64,000 nucleotides of DNA from SAR86 cluster bacterium AG-422-O05 (GCA_003213495.1 QCMW01000001.1:62001-126000), one strand, 5' to 3'. Numbered from the stretch's first letter, positions 1 through 10,859 are shown. The notes: generated from the sequence alone by a model not told the origin. Numbers and translations are program-made.

Positions 1-724
1 TTTCTTCAATAAAATTTCCAGAATTTAAACTGTAATCTAATACAGATAAGGATACATAACCATTTTTAACAGCTTCGGCATCTGTCATATATTTATCCTC
101 TAAGGGCTCACCAGATAAATTATATTTGAACCTATATGAATTTGACGATGAATTATCAACCCTGATTGGCTTAGCAGGAACATCTCTTTTGGATAATCCG
201 GTAGCTAAAACTCCTTTGAATTCGTTTTGATCAATATCAGGAAAATTAATATTAATAACTTTGCCTACAAATGCTCTTGATGAAATTAGTTTTTCGACTA
301 ATTCAACTGATTTTTTAGAAATAAAATTTATGTCTTTTGCATTATAGGAGGCAACTGAAATTGCAATTGGAGGATACTTCAGATTTCTTCCACCAATAGC
401 AGCTCCTACAGTACCTGAATATAGAACATCATTACCAATATTTGCACCATGGTTTATACCTGAAATTACAATATCAAATTCAAAATCAACGATGCTCAAT
501 AATCCCAAATAACTACAGTCTGCAGGTGTTCCGTCAACAGCGTAAATTTTATCGTCTAATTTAGTAACTTCTATCTCATTTAAATATGATATTGCAGCAC
601 TCATTCCGCTACAATTATTTTTTGGAGCAACTATCCAAACCTCGTGGTTTTTTGATAACTCTTTACAAAGACTTTTTATATTTTCAGCATCATAACCATC
701 ATCATTTGTTAACAATATTTTCAT
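1..724 (-). CDS. surE: 5'/3'-nucleotidase SurE (3' end cut off by the window)
   Basis: SurE is a metal-dependent phosphatase that removes phosphate from nucleoside monophosphates, in the cytoplasm. The reading frame runs from ATG at 724 and is still open at base 1, so about 241 codons are visible; SurE proteins are usually near 250 residues, so only a few C-terminal residues are missing. The N-terminus MKILLTNDDG places the metal-binding pair at D8-D9, S39 lies in NNCSGM, and the ligand Asn lies in SGINHGANIG near residue 92. The start codon overlaps the ispDF stop as ATGA, so the two are translationally coupled. It is the last visible gene of the long minus-strand run. truD, often nearby in gammaproteobacteria, is not seen between ispDF and surE. 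Confidence 0.95.
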   Translation of the reverse strand, partial: MKILLTNDDGYDAENIKSLCKELSKNHEVWIVAPKNNCSGMSAAISYLNEIEVTKLDDKIYAVDGTPADCSYLGLLSIVDFEFDIVISGINHGANIGNDVLYSGTVGAAIGGRNLKYPPIAISVASYNAKDINFISKKSVELVEKLISSRAFVGKVININFPDIDQNEFKGVLATGLSKRDVPAKPIRVDNSSSNSYRFKYNLSGEPLEDKYMTDAEAVKNGYVSLSVLDYSLNSGNFIEE

Positions 725-1866
725 AACTTTTCTTTTAAATTAACGAGACTTTGAACAGCAATTGCTTTGTTTTCACCAATAATACCAATTTGCTCAGAAG
801 TCGTTGCTTTCAAGCCTATTTTTGAAACTGGTATTTTGAAGATCTCAGACAATTTATTCAAAATTTGCTCTCTCCATGGATTAATTTTTGGATATTCACA
901 AATTATAGTTGTATCAATATTAAATATCTCAAGATTTTTTTTATCAAGGATATTAAGACAATGATTAATGATTTTTCGGCTATCTAGATTTTTATTTTTT
1001 GGATCTTTATCAGAAAAAAATAATCCTATGTCACCTGAGCCAGTGGCTCCAAGAATTGAGTCTGCAATTGAATGCAGCAATACGTCACCATCAGAATGTG
1101 CAACAATTCTATAGTTACAATCAATCTTACAACCTCCTAATATTATTCCATCTCCATTTTCGTATCTATGCAAGTCAAATCCAATTCCACTTATGTTCAA
1201 AAAGTTATTCAGCATTTCTAAATCACTTTTTTCAGTTATTTTTATATTTGATCTTCTTCCTTTGACTTTTGATAATGATAAATTTGAATACTCAATTGCA
1301 TAAGATTCATCAGGACATTCAACTTCGTCTTTTATGCATTTATTTAATGAGTTACAGAGATCTTCTAGCCTGCATATCTGAGGAGTTTGAACTAAAAGAA
1401 ATTTATCCTTATCTTTTGTGATGTCATTCTCACCAACAATCTTAATTGAATCATAAACAGGTGTATATAAAAATGAACAACTTACATTTTTATTTAAAAT
1501 ATCTTTATACAAATTAGCAATATCCGCTTCAGAAATATTTGGTCTTACGGCATCATGAGTTATTACAAACTCAAAGTCTTTGTAATCAAGAGCTAGAGCA
1601 TTCTTAATAGAATCCTGTCTTGAATCTCCTCCATGAACAAATTCAACTTTTTTAGAATTGTAAAAATCCTGTTTTTCAATAAATTCATCATTTTTAGAAA
1701 TTGCTATTATTACTTGCTTAACATATTTTGATACCAGAAAAGGATAAACTGAATTTTCAATAACTGACTTTCCATTTAATTTCATGTATTGCTTAGGTGT
1801 GTCGCCTCCAAACCTTTCTCCGGAACCAGCAGCAGCAATTATTACTAATAAACTATTTTCTTTCAT
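721..1866 (-). CDS. ispDF: bifunctional IspD/IspF fusion of the MEP isoprenoid pathway
   Basis: This 381-residue protein fuses two MEP-pathway enzymes. Residues 1 to about 222 are IspD (2-C-methylerythritol 4-phosphate cytidylyltransferase), with the CTP-binding AAAGSGERFG at 11-20 and PKQY at 24-27. From about residue 226 it is IspF (methylerythritol cyclodiphosphate synthase), with GIGFDLHRY carrying the metal-binding Asp and His, HSDGD, and the C-terminal KATTSEQIG loop. IspE, the enzyme acting between them, is encoded separately at 56788. Fused ispDF is familiar from alpha- and epsilonproteobacteria; most gammaproteobacteria keep two genes. It overlaps ftsB by 14 bases and touches surE by ATGA. 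The start at 1866 is set by the IspD N-terminus. Confidence 0.96.
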   Translation of the reverse strand: MKENSLLVIIAAAGSGERFGGDTPKQYMKLNGKSVIENSVYPFLVSKYVKQVIIAISKNDEFIEKQDFYNSKKVEFVHGGDSRQDSIKNALALDYKDFEFVITHDAVRPNISEADIANLYKDILNKNVSCSFLYTPVYDSIKIVGENDITKDKDKFLLVQTPQICRLEDLCNSLNKCIKDEVECPDESYAIEYSNLSLSKVKGRRSNIKITEKSDLEMLNNFLNISGIGFDLHRYENGDGIILGGCKIDCNYRIVAHSDGDVLLHSIADSILGATGSGDIGLFFSDKDPKNKNLDSRKIINHCLNILDKKNLEIFNIDTTIICEYPKINPWREQILNKLSEIFKIPVSKIGLKATTSEQIGIIGENKAIAVQSLVNLKEKL

Positions 1867-2161
1867 CTTCTTCTATTTCATCTTCTTTGAAGGTAATAAA
1901 TTCCTCTTCAGGATAAGTAAGATTCAATTTTTCTCTTGCAAAATTTTCTATATGATCGTTTGAATCTTGTGCATTTTGGATTTCAAATTCTAAAATTTCA
2001 TTTTTTTTCTTTAATGCATCATTTTTTTGTAATTGACTATCATTTTCTTTTACTAATTCATTTCTTTTAAAATAATTATTTTCACCAAAAAAAATACTGT
2101 TGGAAAGCAAAATAATCAAACCAATTAACAAAAATAGAAGGAAGTAATATATTTTATTCAT
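1853..2161 (-). CDS. ftsB: cell division protein FtsB
   Basis: FtsB is a small bitopic inner-membrane protein that joins FtsL and FtsQ in the divisome and helps activate FtsWI. The 102-residue product has a hydrophobic helix at about residues 5-24 and then a heptad-like coiled coil (about 33-72) rich in Lys, Glu, Asn and Leu. The C-terminal FAREKLNLTYPEE segment resembles the conserved end of the FtsB/DivIC family. The tail is strongly acidic (EEDE). Position after eno and before ispD is the usual gammaproteobacterial context (eno-ftsB-ispD). The gene overlaps eno by 8 bases and ispDF by 14. Sequence identity is weak in this family, so the call leans on architecture and position. Confidence 0.88.
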   Translation of the reverse strand: MNKIYYFLLFLLIGLIILLSNSIFFGENNYFKRNELVKENDSQLQKNDALKKKNEILEFEIQNAQDSNDHIENFAREKLNLTYPEEEFITFKEDEIEEDERK

Positions 2162-3431
2162 GCAGCAAAATATCGATACTCTCTTCTTCTATCCAAAGTA
2201 ATCTATTATATTTTGCAACCCTGTCTGATCTGCATGGCGCTCCTGTTTTAATCTGACCAGATCCCAAGCCAACTGCGAGATCAGAAATTGTAGTATCTTC
2301 TGTTTCACCTGATCTGTGTGAAATAATGGTTTTATAATTATTTTTGTTAGCGCACATAATAGTTTCGATTGTTTCAGATAAAGTTCCTACCTGATTAAAC
2401 TTAATCAAAATTGAATTAGCTATACCTTTTTCAATACCACCCTCAAGGATTTTTTTATTGGTAACAAATAAATCATCTCCAACAAGCTGACACCTGTCTC
2501 CAATAAGCTCAGAAAGTATCCTCCATCCTTCTATATCATTTTCATCCATACCATCTTCAATTGAAATAATGGGATATCTTGAAACAAGATCCTCTAAGTA
2601 ATTTGCAAACTCTTGAGAAGAAAAAATTTTATTTTCTCCGTCTAAAACATATTCATTCCCATTATAGAATTCGCTAGAAGCGCAATCTAAAGCCAAATTG
2701 ACATCAATGCCTGGACTTAGATTAGATTTTTTAATAGCTTCAATTATTAATTGCAAAGCTTCCTCATTTGAATTTAGAGATGGAGCAAAGCCACCCTCAT
2801 CTCCAACCGAAGATGAATATTTCTTAGATGTAAGAATACTTTTAAGACTTTGATAAATTTCAGATGACCATTGCATGGCTTGTGAAAAATTTTTAGCTTT
2901 AGATGGAACAATCATGAATTCTTGAATATCAACATTATTATCTGCATGTTCACCACCGTTGAGTATATTAAACATTGGCATTGGGATTGTTTTTTTCGGT
3001 ACATTTCCAGAAATATCTTTATATATTTGCGTAAAGTGTTCATAAAGTGGAATTTGTTTTAATTTTGATGCAACCAAAGCCACTGCAAGCGAGACAGCCA
3101 GGATTGCATTAGCTCCCATCTTTGATTTATCAATTGTTCCATCACACGATATAAGAATATTATCAATGTCATTCTGATGACAAGGATCTTTTCCAACAAT
3201 AAGAGGCCCTAATACATTATTTATATTTTCAATAGCCTTGAGTACACCTTTACCAGCATAACTCTCTTCACTGTCTCTAAGCTCAAGCGCTTCTTTAGAG
3301 CCTGTAGATGCTCCGCTCGGTGCCATTGATATAGCACTCAATCCATTTTCTAGAGTAATTTTACATGAAACAGTTGGAATACCTCTTGAGTCAAAAACTT
3401 GCAAACCATGAACTTTTAGTATTTTTGACAT
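2154..3431 (-). CDS. eno: enolase
   Basis: Enolase interconverts 2-phosphoglycerate and phosphoenolpyruvate in glycolysis and gluconeogenesis, and in many bacteria it also docks on the RNase E degradosome. The 425-residue length is typical. Visible signatures are DSRGIPTV near the N-terminus, SVGDEGGFAP, the metal site GDDLFVTN, the catalytic Lys in SILIKFNQVGT, and the substrate loop ISHRSGETED. The next gene upstream is kdsA, 3 bases away, and ftsB overlaps its stop. The neighbours pyrG and kdsA match the gammaproteobacterial pyrG-(kdsA)-eno-ftsB order. KdsA consumes the PEP that enolase makes. Confidence 0.98.
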   Translation of the reverse strand: MSKILKVHGLQVFDSRGIPTVSCKITLENGLSAISMAPSGASTGSKEALELRDSEESYAGKGVLKAIENINNVLGPLIVGKDPCHQNDIDNILISCDGTIDKSKMGANAILAVSLAVALVASKLKQIPLYEHFTQIYKDISGNVPKKTIPMPMFNILNGGEHADNNVDIQEFMIVPSKAKNFSQAMQWSSEIYQSLKSILTSKKYSSSVGDEGGFAPSLNSNEEALQLIIEAIKKSNLSPGIDVNLALDCASSEFYNGNEYVLDGENKIFSSQEFANYLEDLVSRYPIISIEDGMDENDIEGWRILSELIGDRCQLVGDDLFVTNKKILEGGIEKGIANSILIKFNQVGTLSETIETIMCANKNNYKTIISHRSGETEDTTISDLAVGLGSGQIKTGAPCRSDRVAKYNRLLWIEEESIDILLHE

Positions 3432-3434
3432 AAA

Positions 3435-4265
3435 TTATTTGATGTCTAAATCATCTTGATTCTTAACAAAATCATCCAAGTTTTTAATTTGTTTAAGATA
3501 GTCATCTAAAACGTTTAGTGGAAGAGCACAAGGACCGTCGCATTTTGCTTCATCAGGATCTGGATGAGCTTCTAAAAAAAGTCCTGCAATTGATTGAGAG
3601 ATTCCAGCCTTCGCTAGACTTAATACAAATTCTCTTCTACCTCCTGTTGCACTTCCAAGACCTCCAGGTAACTGAAGTGAATGAGTTACATCAAAGATTA
3701 CCGGAGTACCTATTTTTTTTAAGATTTGAAAATTCAATGTATCTACAACCAAATTATTGTATCCAAATGTATTGCCCCTTTCGCAAAGAATAATATTTTC
3801 ATTCCCTGCTGAGATACATTTCTCTACAACATTTTCCATCTCAGGTGCTGAAAGAAACTGCGGTTTCTTAAATTGAATTATTGAACTTGTTTTAGCAGCA
3901 GCAGAAACTAGATCAGTTTGTCTTGCTAAAAAAGCAGGAATTTGGACAACCTCACAAACCTCACTTACTGGTTTTGCTTGATCAGCTTCATGAATATCTG
4001 TAATTACTGGGACATCGAATGAGTTTGAGACTTCTTGAAGTATTTTTAACCCCTCATCCAATCCAGGTCCTCTAAACGAATTTATAGAACTTCTGTTTGC
4101 TTTATCAAATGATCCCTTGAAGATATAATTAATATTATATTTTTCACAAGACTCCTTAAATTTTTCTGCAACATGCATAGCCAAGTCTCTTGACTCTAGC
4201 ACATTCATTCCTCCCATTAGAGTCAATGTTTCTGAATTGCCTATATTAAAATTTCTTAATTTCAT
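3435..4265 (-). CDS. kdsA: 3-deoxy-D-manno-octulosonate 8-phosphate synthase
   Basis: KdsA condenses PEP with arabinose 5-phosphate to make KDO-8-phosphate, the precursor of the inner-core sugar of lipopolysaccharide. At 276 residues it is full length. The segment GGMNVLESRDLAM has Asn21 at the position of E. coli Asn26, which marks the metal-independent class (metal-dependent enzymes carry Cys there). KANRSS, AFLARQTDL, VKKPQF-like FKKPQF, and the C-terminal EAHPDPDEAKCDGPCALP are also present. It sits 2 bases after pyrG and 3 before eno. The arabinose 5-phosphate isomerase KdsD is encoded in this window at 35961. The following phosphatase, KdsC, is not seen. Confidence 0.97.
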   Translation of the reverse strand: MKLRNFNIGNSETLTLMGGMNVLESRDLAMHVAEKFKESCEKYNINYIFKGSFDKANRSSINSFRGPGLDEGLKILQEVSNSFDVPVITDIHEADQAKPVSEVCEVVQIPAFLARQTDLVSAAAKTSSIIQFKKPQFLSAPEMENVVEKCISAGNENIILCERGNTFGYNNLVVDTLNFQILKKIGTPVIFDVTHSLQLPGGLGSATGGRREFVLSLAKAGISQSIAGLFLEAHPDPDEAKCDGPCALPLNVLDDYLKQIKNLDDFVKNQDDLDIK

Positions 4266-4267
4266 TT

Positions 4268-5905
<1,638 letters not shown>

Positions 5906-5934
5906 TTATCATGATGGGATATTAGAATAACAGA

Positions 5935-6996
5935 TTAATCTATGCTTTTATATACTTTTTTTACGCGAGATTTAATATTAGTCATAAAATAATACGATAT
6001 GAGATCATTTGATTTAGATATGTTTGAAATTGGAAGTTTAGGTGAAAAAAATTCACACCAGTCACCAATTCTACAATTTGAAATTTGTGTTACATCAATA
6101 GTGGTTAAATCCATACTCACTCTTCCAAAAACTTTTGCAATTTGGTCACGAACCATAACCGATGTACCGTCTTTAATTGTTACAGGCAAACCATCAGCAT
6201 AACCTAAATATACCGATGCAATTTTCATATCATTTTTAGCTACTGCTCTTCCGTTATAACCAACTTTATCGCCTTTCTTTATTGATCTGATATTTATTAT
6301 TGGTGACCTTAATGTCATTGCTGTTTTTAATTGATCGTCATTTAGATAGCCCCCGTAGATACCGATACCGCATCTAACCCAATCTAAGGAGAATTCTGGA
6401 AAATTCATGATGCAGCCAGTATTTGCAATACTTTTTAGAATGTTTTTATTTAATTGATTTGACAAGTCATTAAATAATTTAAATTGACTTTCGTTGGAAG
6501 AACTTTCTTTGTCATTTGAAGATGCTAAATGACTCATTAGAGTAAATTTCTTTTCTTTTAAATATTTTTCATAAATTTTAATAAAGTCAGATATCTCAAA
6601 TCCCAACCTATTCATTCCAGTATTTACCTTGTACCAAAACATTTCATGATTTTCTTCATCTTTTACAAGATTAAACTGATTTTTATTATGAATAACTAAA
6701 TCAAGCTTTTGGTTTTTAGATAAAATATATTCCTCCTTTGAGTATATGCCTTGCATTAAAAGAACTTTCTTATTGGATTTTTTTCTAATTTCCAATGCTT
6801 CCTCAATTCTTACTACTCCATATCCGTCAACAAGGTCATCAATGTCCTCAACTGTTCTTGATATGTTATGACCATAGGCATCAGACTTGATGACAGCCAT
6901 AAATTTTGATTTTTTTTGTAATTTATTTTTAATGACTTTAATATTTTTTCTTAAAATATTAGCATCAATTAATATTTCGGACTTTATAGATGTCAT
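5935..6996 (-). CDS. alr: alanine racemase
   Basis: This PLP enzyme converts L- to D-alanine for peptidoglycan; ddl in the same gene run then joins two D-Ala. The 353 residues show the N-terminal barrel with the PLP lysine K37 in MAVIKSDAYGHN, the ring-binding RCGIGIYG near 208-215, and the second catalytic base Y247 in VGYNG, followed by LGYADGLP. The start codon overlaps the dnaB stop by 4 bases. The order dnaB-alr is the common gammaproteobacterial one (rpsF-rpsR-rplI-dnaB-alr). It is slightly short at the C-terminus but no motif is missing. Confidence 0.96.
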   Translation of the reverse strand: MTSIKSEILIDANILRKNIKVIKNKLQKKSKFMAVIKSDAYGHNISRTVEDIDDLVDGYGVVRIEEALEIRKKSNKKVLLMQGIYSKEEYILSKNQKLDLVIHNKNQFNLVKDEENHEMFWYKVNTGMNRLGFEISDFIKIYEKYLKEKKFTLMSHLASSNDKESSSNESQFKLFNDLSNQLNKNILKSIANTGCIMNFPEFSLDWVRCGIGIYGGYLNDDQLKTAMTLRSPIINIRSIKKGDKVGYNGRAVAKNDMKIASVYLGYADGLPVTIKDGTSVMVRDQIAKVFGRVSMDLTTIDVTQISNCRIGDWCEFFSPKLPISNISKSNDLISYYFMTNIKSRVKKVYKSID

Positions 6997-8366
6997 TCAC
7001 TTAAAGAATCGTAAAAACCATCATTAGAGAAGTTCTCAAATCGTGTATATTCCTTGAGGAAAGTAAGATTAACAACGCCTGTAGGTCCATTTCTTTGTTT
7101 ACCAATTATAATTTCTGCTTTATTTCCTTCAGTAGAACCTTCGTTATAAACTTCATCTCTATAAATAAATAAAATTACGTCAGCGTCTTGCTCTATCGCA
7201 CCAGAGTCTCTTAAATCAGCCATCATTGGCCTTTTATTTGGCCTTTGTTCAACTCCTCTATTAAGCTGAGAAAGAGCGACCACAGGTACTCCTAACTCCT
7301 TTGCTAAAGATTTAAGTGATCTTGAAATTTCTGAAATTTGATTAACTCTGTTCTCGCTTGATAAAGGCAATTGCATTAATTGAAGGTAATCAACAACTAT
7401 CAATGACAATCCATTTTTTTGTTGTCTGGCTAATCTTCTAGCTTTAGCTCTAAGCTCCATTGGAGATAATATTGAGCTATCTTCAATGAACATTGGCAAA
7501 TCTACTACTCTTTCACTTTCCTTGAATAAGTTTTGCAATTCTTCATCTTTTAACATACCTGAACGAACATTCTGTTGGTTCATTTTGCTTATACTTGATA
7601 AAAGTCTTGTAGTTAAAGATGCTGCTGGCATCTCAAGACTAAATATAAGTACAGCGCCTTCATTATTCTCATCTAGTAAAATATTTTCAGCTATATTCAT
7701 AGCAAACGAGGTTTTTCCCATGCTTGGTCTTCCTGCAACAACTATAAGATCACCCTTTTGCAGACCTTGAAGTTTTTTATCTAAATCTTTAAAGCCAGTT
7801 GAAGTCCCTAAAAGACCTCCAGGCTTATTAGATAGTTCATACATTCTATCTAATGCTGCCGGTACAAGTTTGTCCAATTTCTGCAAATTATCATCACTGT
7901 GACTAGCTTCTTCATTTAGTGCAAAGATCATGCTCTCTGCTTTATCTAATATTGCAGCGCCATCTTGACCTTGTGGATTACGTATCAATTCTGAAATATC
8001 AAAGTTTGCTTTTTGGAGCTTTCTTACAATTGATCTTTGTTTAATAATTTCAGAATAGGCTTCCAAATTTGCAGCTGATGGAGTTGTAGTAGCAAGCTCA
8101 ACTAAATAGTCTTTACCTCCAACCTCTGTAAGAGCATTCTTATTATCAAGCTTCTCAGATACTGTTAATGGATCAAGTGGCTTATTTTCATCAATAAGAT
8201 CAGCCATTGTTTGAAAAATAATACGATGATTTTTATCATCAAAATCAACGTCCTTTATTATTTGAATAACCGTATCAAATCTACTAGTTTCGAGCATGAG
8301 ACCTCCAAGGACTGCTCTTTCAGCATCTCTGACTTGCTCGTTTTGAAAAATATTTAAATCTGACAT
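6993..8366 (-). CDS. dnaB: replicative DNA helicase DnaB
   Basis: DnaB is the hexameric 5'-3' helicase of the replication fork. In 457 residues it shows the N-terminal primase-interacting domain (AERAVLGGLM), the linker, and the RecA-like motor. Walker A is AGRPSMGKTS at 211-220, followed by SLEM, the Walker B stretch LIVVDYLQLM, SQLNRGVEQR, and the final DADVILFIYRDE and KQRNGPTG motifs. There is no intein. It lies 38 bases downstream of rplI and overlaps alr by 4 bases. Confidence 0.98.
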   Translation of the reverse strand: MSDLNIFQNEQVRDAERAVLGGLMLETSRFDTVIQIIKDVDFDDKNHRIIFQTMADLIDENKPLDPLTVSEKLDNKNALTEVGGKDYLVELATTTPSAANLEAYSEIIKQRSIVRKLQKANFDISELIRNPQGQDGAAILDKAESMIFALNEEASHSDDNLQKLDKLVPAALDRMYELSNKPGGLLGTSTGFKDLDKKLQGLQKGDLIVVAGRPSMGKTSFAMNIAENILLDENNEGAVLIFSLEMPAASLTTRLLSSISKMNQQNVRSGMLKDEELQNLFKESERVVDLPMFIEDSSILSPMELRAKARRLARQQKNGLSLIVVDYLQLMQLPLSSENRVNQISEISRSLKSLAKELGVPVVALSQLNRGVEQRPNKRPMMADLRDSGAIEQDADVILFIYRDEVYNEGSTEGNKAEIIIGKQRNGPTGVVNLTFLKEYTRFENFSNDGFYDSLSE

Positions 8367-8404
8367 CGGAATATGATTTTTACATCATATCTCAAAATAT
8401 ACAA

Positions 8405-8851
8405 CTACTCTGGTAATACTTTTACTAAAACTTCTACATTAACTTCTGGATGAACACTAATTACAATATTGTGATCTCCCGTTTCTTTGATTGGACCATC
8501 TGGTAGTTGGACTTCACTCTTATCTATTTGTATATCTTTTGTGGAAAACGCTTCAGATATTTCTCTGGTTCCAACTGAGCCATACAAGGCGCCTTCTTCT
8601 GTGACAGGAACAACAATTTCACACTCTGAGCCACTAATATCTTTACCTCTAGCCTCTGCTTTGGTTAACATATCAGCTGACATTGCAGCTAGTTCATCTT
8701 TTCTCGCTTCAACTTCAGTTATATTTTTTTTACTAGCAAAGGCAGCTTTTTTTTGAGGTATAAGAAAATTTCTAGCATAACCAGAATTAACCTCAACAAT
8801 ATCCCCTATCTCACCTAATTTTTGTATCTTATCTAATAATATAATTTTCAT
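8405..8851 (-). CDS. rplI: 50S ribosomal protein L9
   Basis: L9 binds 23S rRNA at the base of the L1 stalk. The 148-residue product begins with the conserved MKIILLDKIQKLGEIGD and contains GYARNFLIP, then the long connecting helix (EARKDELAAMSADMLTKAE) and a C-terminal domain with ALYGSVGTREI. Length equals the E. coli protein. It follows rpsR by 3 bases in the rpsF-rpsR-rplI operon. Confidence 0.97.
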   Translation of the reverse strand: MKIILLDKIQKLGEIGDIVEVNSGYARNFLIPQKKAAFASKKNITEVEARKDELAAMSADMLTKAEARGKDISGSECEIVVPVTEEGALYGSVGTREISEAFSTKDIQIDKSEVQLPDGPIKETGDHNIVISVHPEVNVEVLVKVLPE

Positions 8852-8854
8852 AAG

Positions 8855-9049
8855 TTATTTGTGCATATCTGTATAAGGTATTAAAGCTAAGTATCTAGCA
8901 ATTTTAATATACCTGGTTATTTTTCTTTGATTTGAGGCTGAGATACCAGTCACTCGTGCTGGAATAATTTTTCCAGTTTCAGTTATAAACTGTTTTAAAA
9001 GATTAACATCTTTATAATCGAAATTTTTTGGTAAATCATACTTACTCAT
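8855..9049 (-). CDS. rpsR: 30S ribosomal protein S18
   Basis: S18 forms a heterodimer with S6 on the 30S platform. The core matches the family: [25 protein letters not shown] and then [21 protein letters not shown] (quoted in two pieces). I start it at the ATG at 9049, because a Shine-Dalgarno AAGGA at 9058-9062 lies 8 bases upstream; ATG 9052 (spacing 5) is equally possible. A farther ATG at 9070 would put the ribosome site inside the coding region. The start overlaps the rpsF stop. Compared with E. coli S18 it lacks most of the basic, aromatic N-terminal stretch. Confidence 0.93.
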   Translation of the reverse strand: MSKYDLPKNFDYKDVNLLKQFITETGKIIPARVTGISASNQRKITRYIKIARYLALIPYTDMHK

Positions 9050-9554
9050 CATCTTTTTCCTTATCATCAATATTATCTATCGAAGGATCTTTTTTTTGAT
9101 CTTCATTAGAGCTTTCATTGTCTTCTGACTTCTGACTATCTTTATTTGATTTTTCCTCGTCATCTTGTTTTGTTTGTGAATCTTTAGACTTAGAGGTTGT
9201 TTCATTATCATCCTCTATTTCATGTTTATTATTTTTAGAGTCTAAAAATAATTGTGAATCTCCTTCACTATGCTCTTTAACACTCATAAAGAGATGTCTT
9301 ATGATTGATTCATCATATTTAATTTTATTTTCAACATCGATTAATTTAGTTGGGTCTCCCTCAATATTAAAAATTAAATAATGGCCTTTATTATGATTAT
9401 TTATTGAATATGAAAGCTGTCTTCTGCCTATATCTTCGCACTTCTTTACAGAAAATGAACTCTCGCTCAATGTTTTTTCAAACTTTTTTGTAAATTCTCC
9501 AACCTTTGATGAAAGATTGGGATTAAGAATGATAACTGCTTCGTATTTTTTCAT
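9042..9554 (-). CDS. rpsF: 30S ribosomal protein S6 with a long acidic C-terminal tail
   Basis: Residues 1 to about 97 form the S6 ferredoxin-like domain: [12 protein letters not shown] at the start, [20 protein letters not shown] in the middle, [11 protein letters not shown] at the end. From about residue 105 to 170 the protein is a low-complexity tail of Asp, Glu, Ser, Lys, Asn and Gln with no hydrophobic core, about twice the length of the E. coli extension, which is itself extended by RimK with glutamates. It is the first gene after a 78-base gap from ftsA, so a promoter may lie at 9555-9632, although I found no convincing -35/-10 pair. rpsR overlaps its last codons. Confidence 0.96.
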   Translation of the reverse strand: MKKYEAVIILNPNLSSKVGEFTKKFEKTLSESSFSVKKCEDIGRRQLSYSINNHNKGHYLIFNIEGDPTKLIDVENKIKYDESIIRHLFMSVKEHSEGDSQLFLDSKNNKHEIEDDNETTSKSKDSQTKQDDEEKSNKDSQKSEDNESSNEDQKKDPSIDNIDDKEKDDE

Positions 9555-9632
9555 TATTTTCCTTATGGTTATAGATTTTTACTTTATGTAAAAACCAAGG
9601 AAAGCGAATTCTAAATCAATTGAAGGGTATTA

Positions 9633-10859
9633 TCAATACTCACTTTTTACAATTCTTAAAAGCTTTGAAAAGAATCCTTGATTTTGTTCTGATAACATTT
9701 CTTCGTTAATTTGTTTAAAACCATAATCAATCAATCCAATTGAGGTTGCATAGATTGGATTTTGCAATATTGTCTCCATACCTTTAAAAGATGAAGGTAC
9801 TCCCAATCTCACTGAGGTTTGGAAAACTGATTCTGCAAGTTCTACAACGCCTTCCATTTTAGATGTTCCACCAGTTAAAACAATTCCAGCTGTAATTTTT
9901 TCTTGATAATCATTCCTATTGATTTCTGCTTTAACAAGTTCAAAGAATTCTGTATACCTAGGTTGAATAATGTCTGCCAATGCAGCTCTTGATAAATCTA
10001 CCGGTGGCCTGCCCCCAACACCTTGAACCTCAATGGTTTCATCTTTTCTTGTAAATTGAGATAGAGCACATCCATGTTTTTGTTTAATTTCCTCAGCCTG
10101 TGGTGTTGGAGTTCTTAAAGCTTGAGCTATATCGCTCGTGACTTGATCACCAGCAATTGGTAGTACGCCTGTAAACTGAATGGCACCAGATTTAAAAATT
10201 GCAATATCAGTTGTTCCACCTCCAATATCTACCAAACAAACGCCAAGATCTTTTTCATCTTCTGATAAAATTGAATAGGAACTAGCTAACTGCTCTAAGA
10301 CAAATCTCTCAACGGTTAGTCCACAATTTCTGACACATTTTTCAATGTTTTTCATTGCACTTTCTGCACATGTTACAAGATGTACTTTTGACTCGAGTCT
10401 TACACCTGACATTCCCAAAGGATCTAGGCTAACTTCTTGTCCGTCAATAACATATTTTTGAGGTATTACATGCAAAACTCTTTGATCAGATGGAATTGCC
10501 ATAGCTTGAGCAGATTCGTTAACCTTTTCTAAATCCCAATTAGAGACTTCATTATCTTTAATGCCATGAGTCCCATGAGAATTTAAACTTTTGACATGAT
10601 TACCCGCAATGCCTACAAATACATTTTTAATTTTTTCATCTATCATAGATTGTGCTTGATCTACCGCTTTCTTAATAGCATCAGTTGTAGCATCAATGTT
10701 GACGACTATTCCTCTTTTTAATCCACTAGAGGGATACGAACCCAAGGCAACTATTTCTAAGTCATTTGTTTCATTGTACTTTCCAACTATACAAACCACC
10801 TTAGAAGTTCCAATATCTAGTCCGACTATCAAATTTGTATTTTTTACATTACTTGCCAT
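9633..10859 (-). CDS. ftsA: cell division protein FtsA
   Basis: FtsA is an actin-like ATPase that tethers FtsZ to the membrane and recruits later divisome proteins. The product (408 residues from ATG 10859) has the phosphate 1 motif LIVGLDIGTSKV, the 1C subdomain, phosphate 2 in LGVCLVDIGGGTTDI, and the adenosine motif GIVLTGGTSKMEG. The C-terminal end (FFSKLLRIVKSEY) is the basic amphipathic membrane helix. An in-frame ATG at 10877 would add six residues; 10859 gives the family's usual start just before the first strand. It overlaps the ftsQ stop by 11 bases. No ftsZ follows: the next gene is rpsF, which is unusual. Confidence 0.97.
   Translation of the reverse strand: MASNVKNTNLIVGLDIGTSKVVCIVGKYNETNDLEIVALGSYPSSGLKRGIVVNIDATTDAIKKAVDQAQSMIDEKIKNVFVGIAGNHVKSLNSHGTHGIKDNEVSNWDLEKVNESAQAMAIPSDQRVLHVIPQKYVIDGQEVSLDPLGMSGVRLESKVHLVTCAESAMKNIEKCVRNCGLTVERFVLEQLASSYSILSEDEKDLGVCLVDIGGGTTDIAIFKSGAIQFTGVLPIAGDQVTSDIAQALRTPTPQAEEIKQKHGCALSQFTRKDETIEVQGVGGRPPVDLSRAALADIIQPRYTEFFELVKAEINRNDYQEKITAGIVLTGGTSKMEGVVELAESVFQTSVRLGVPSSFKGMETILQNPIYATSIGLIDYGFKQINEEMLSEQNQGFFSKLLRIVKSEY

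Noticed and set aside
999-1265. Long open frame opposite ispDF
   Set aside because: It is antisense to a well-conserved gene, has no ribosome site or recognisable protein pattern, and similar shadows occur opposite most genes here.
9574-9596. Inverted repeat TTTTTAC/GTAAAAA between ftsA and rpsF
   Set aside because: The 7-bp stem is almost all A-T and has no U-tract, so it is too weak to call a terminator.
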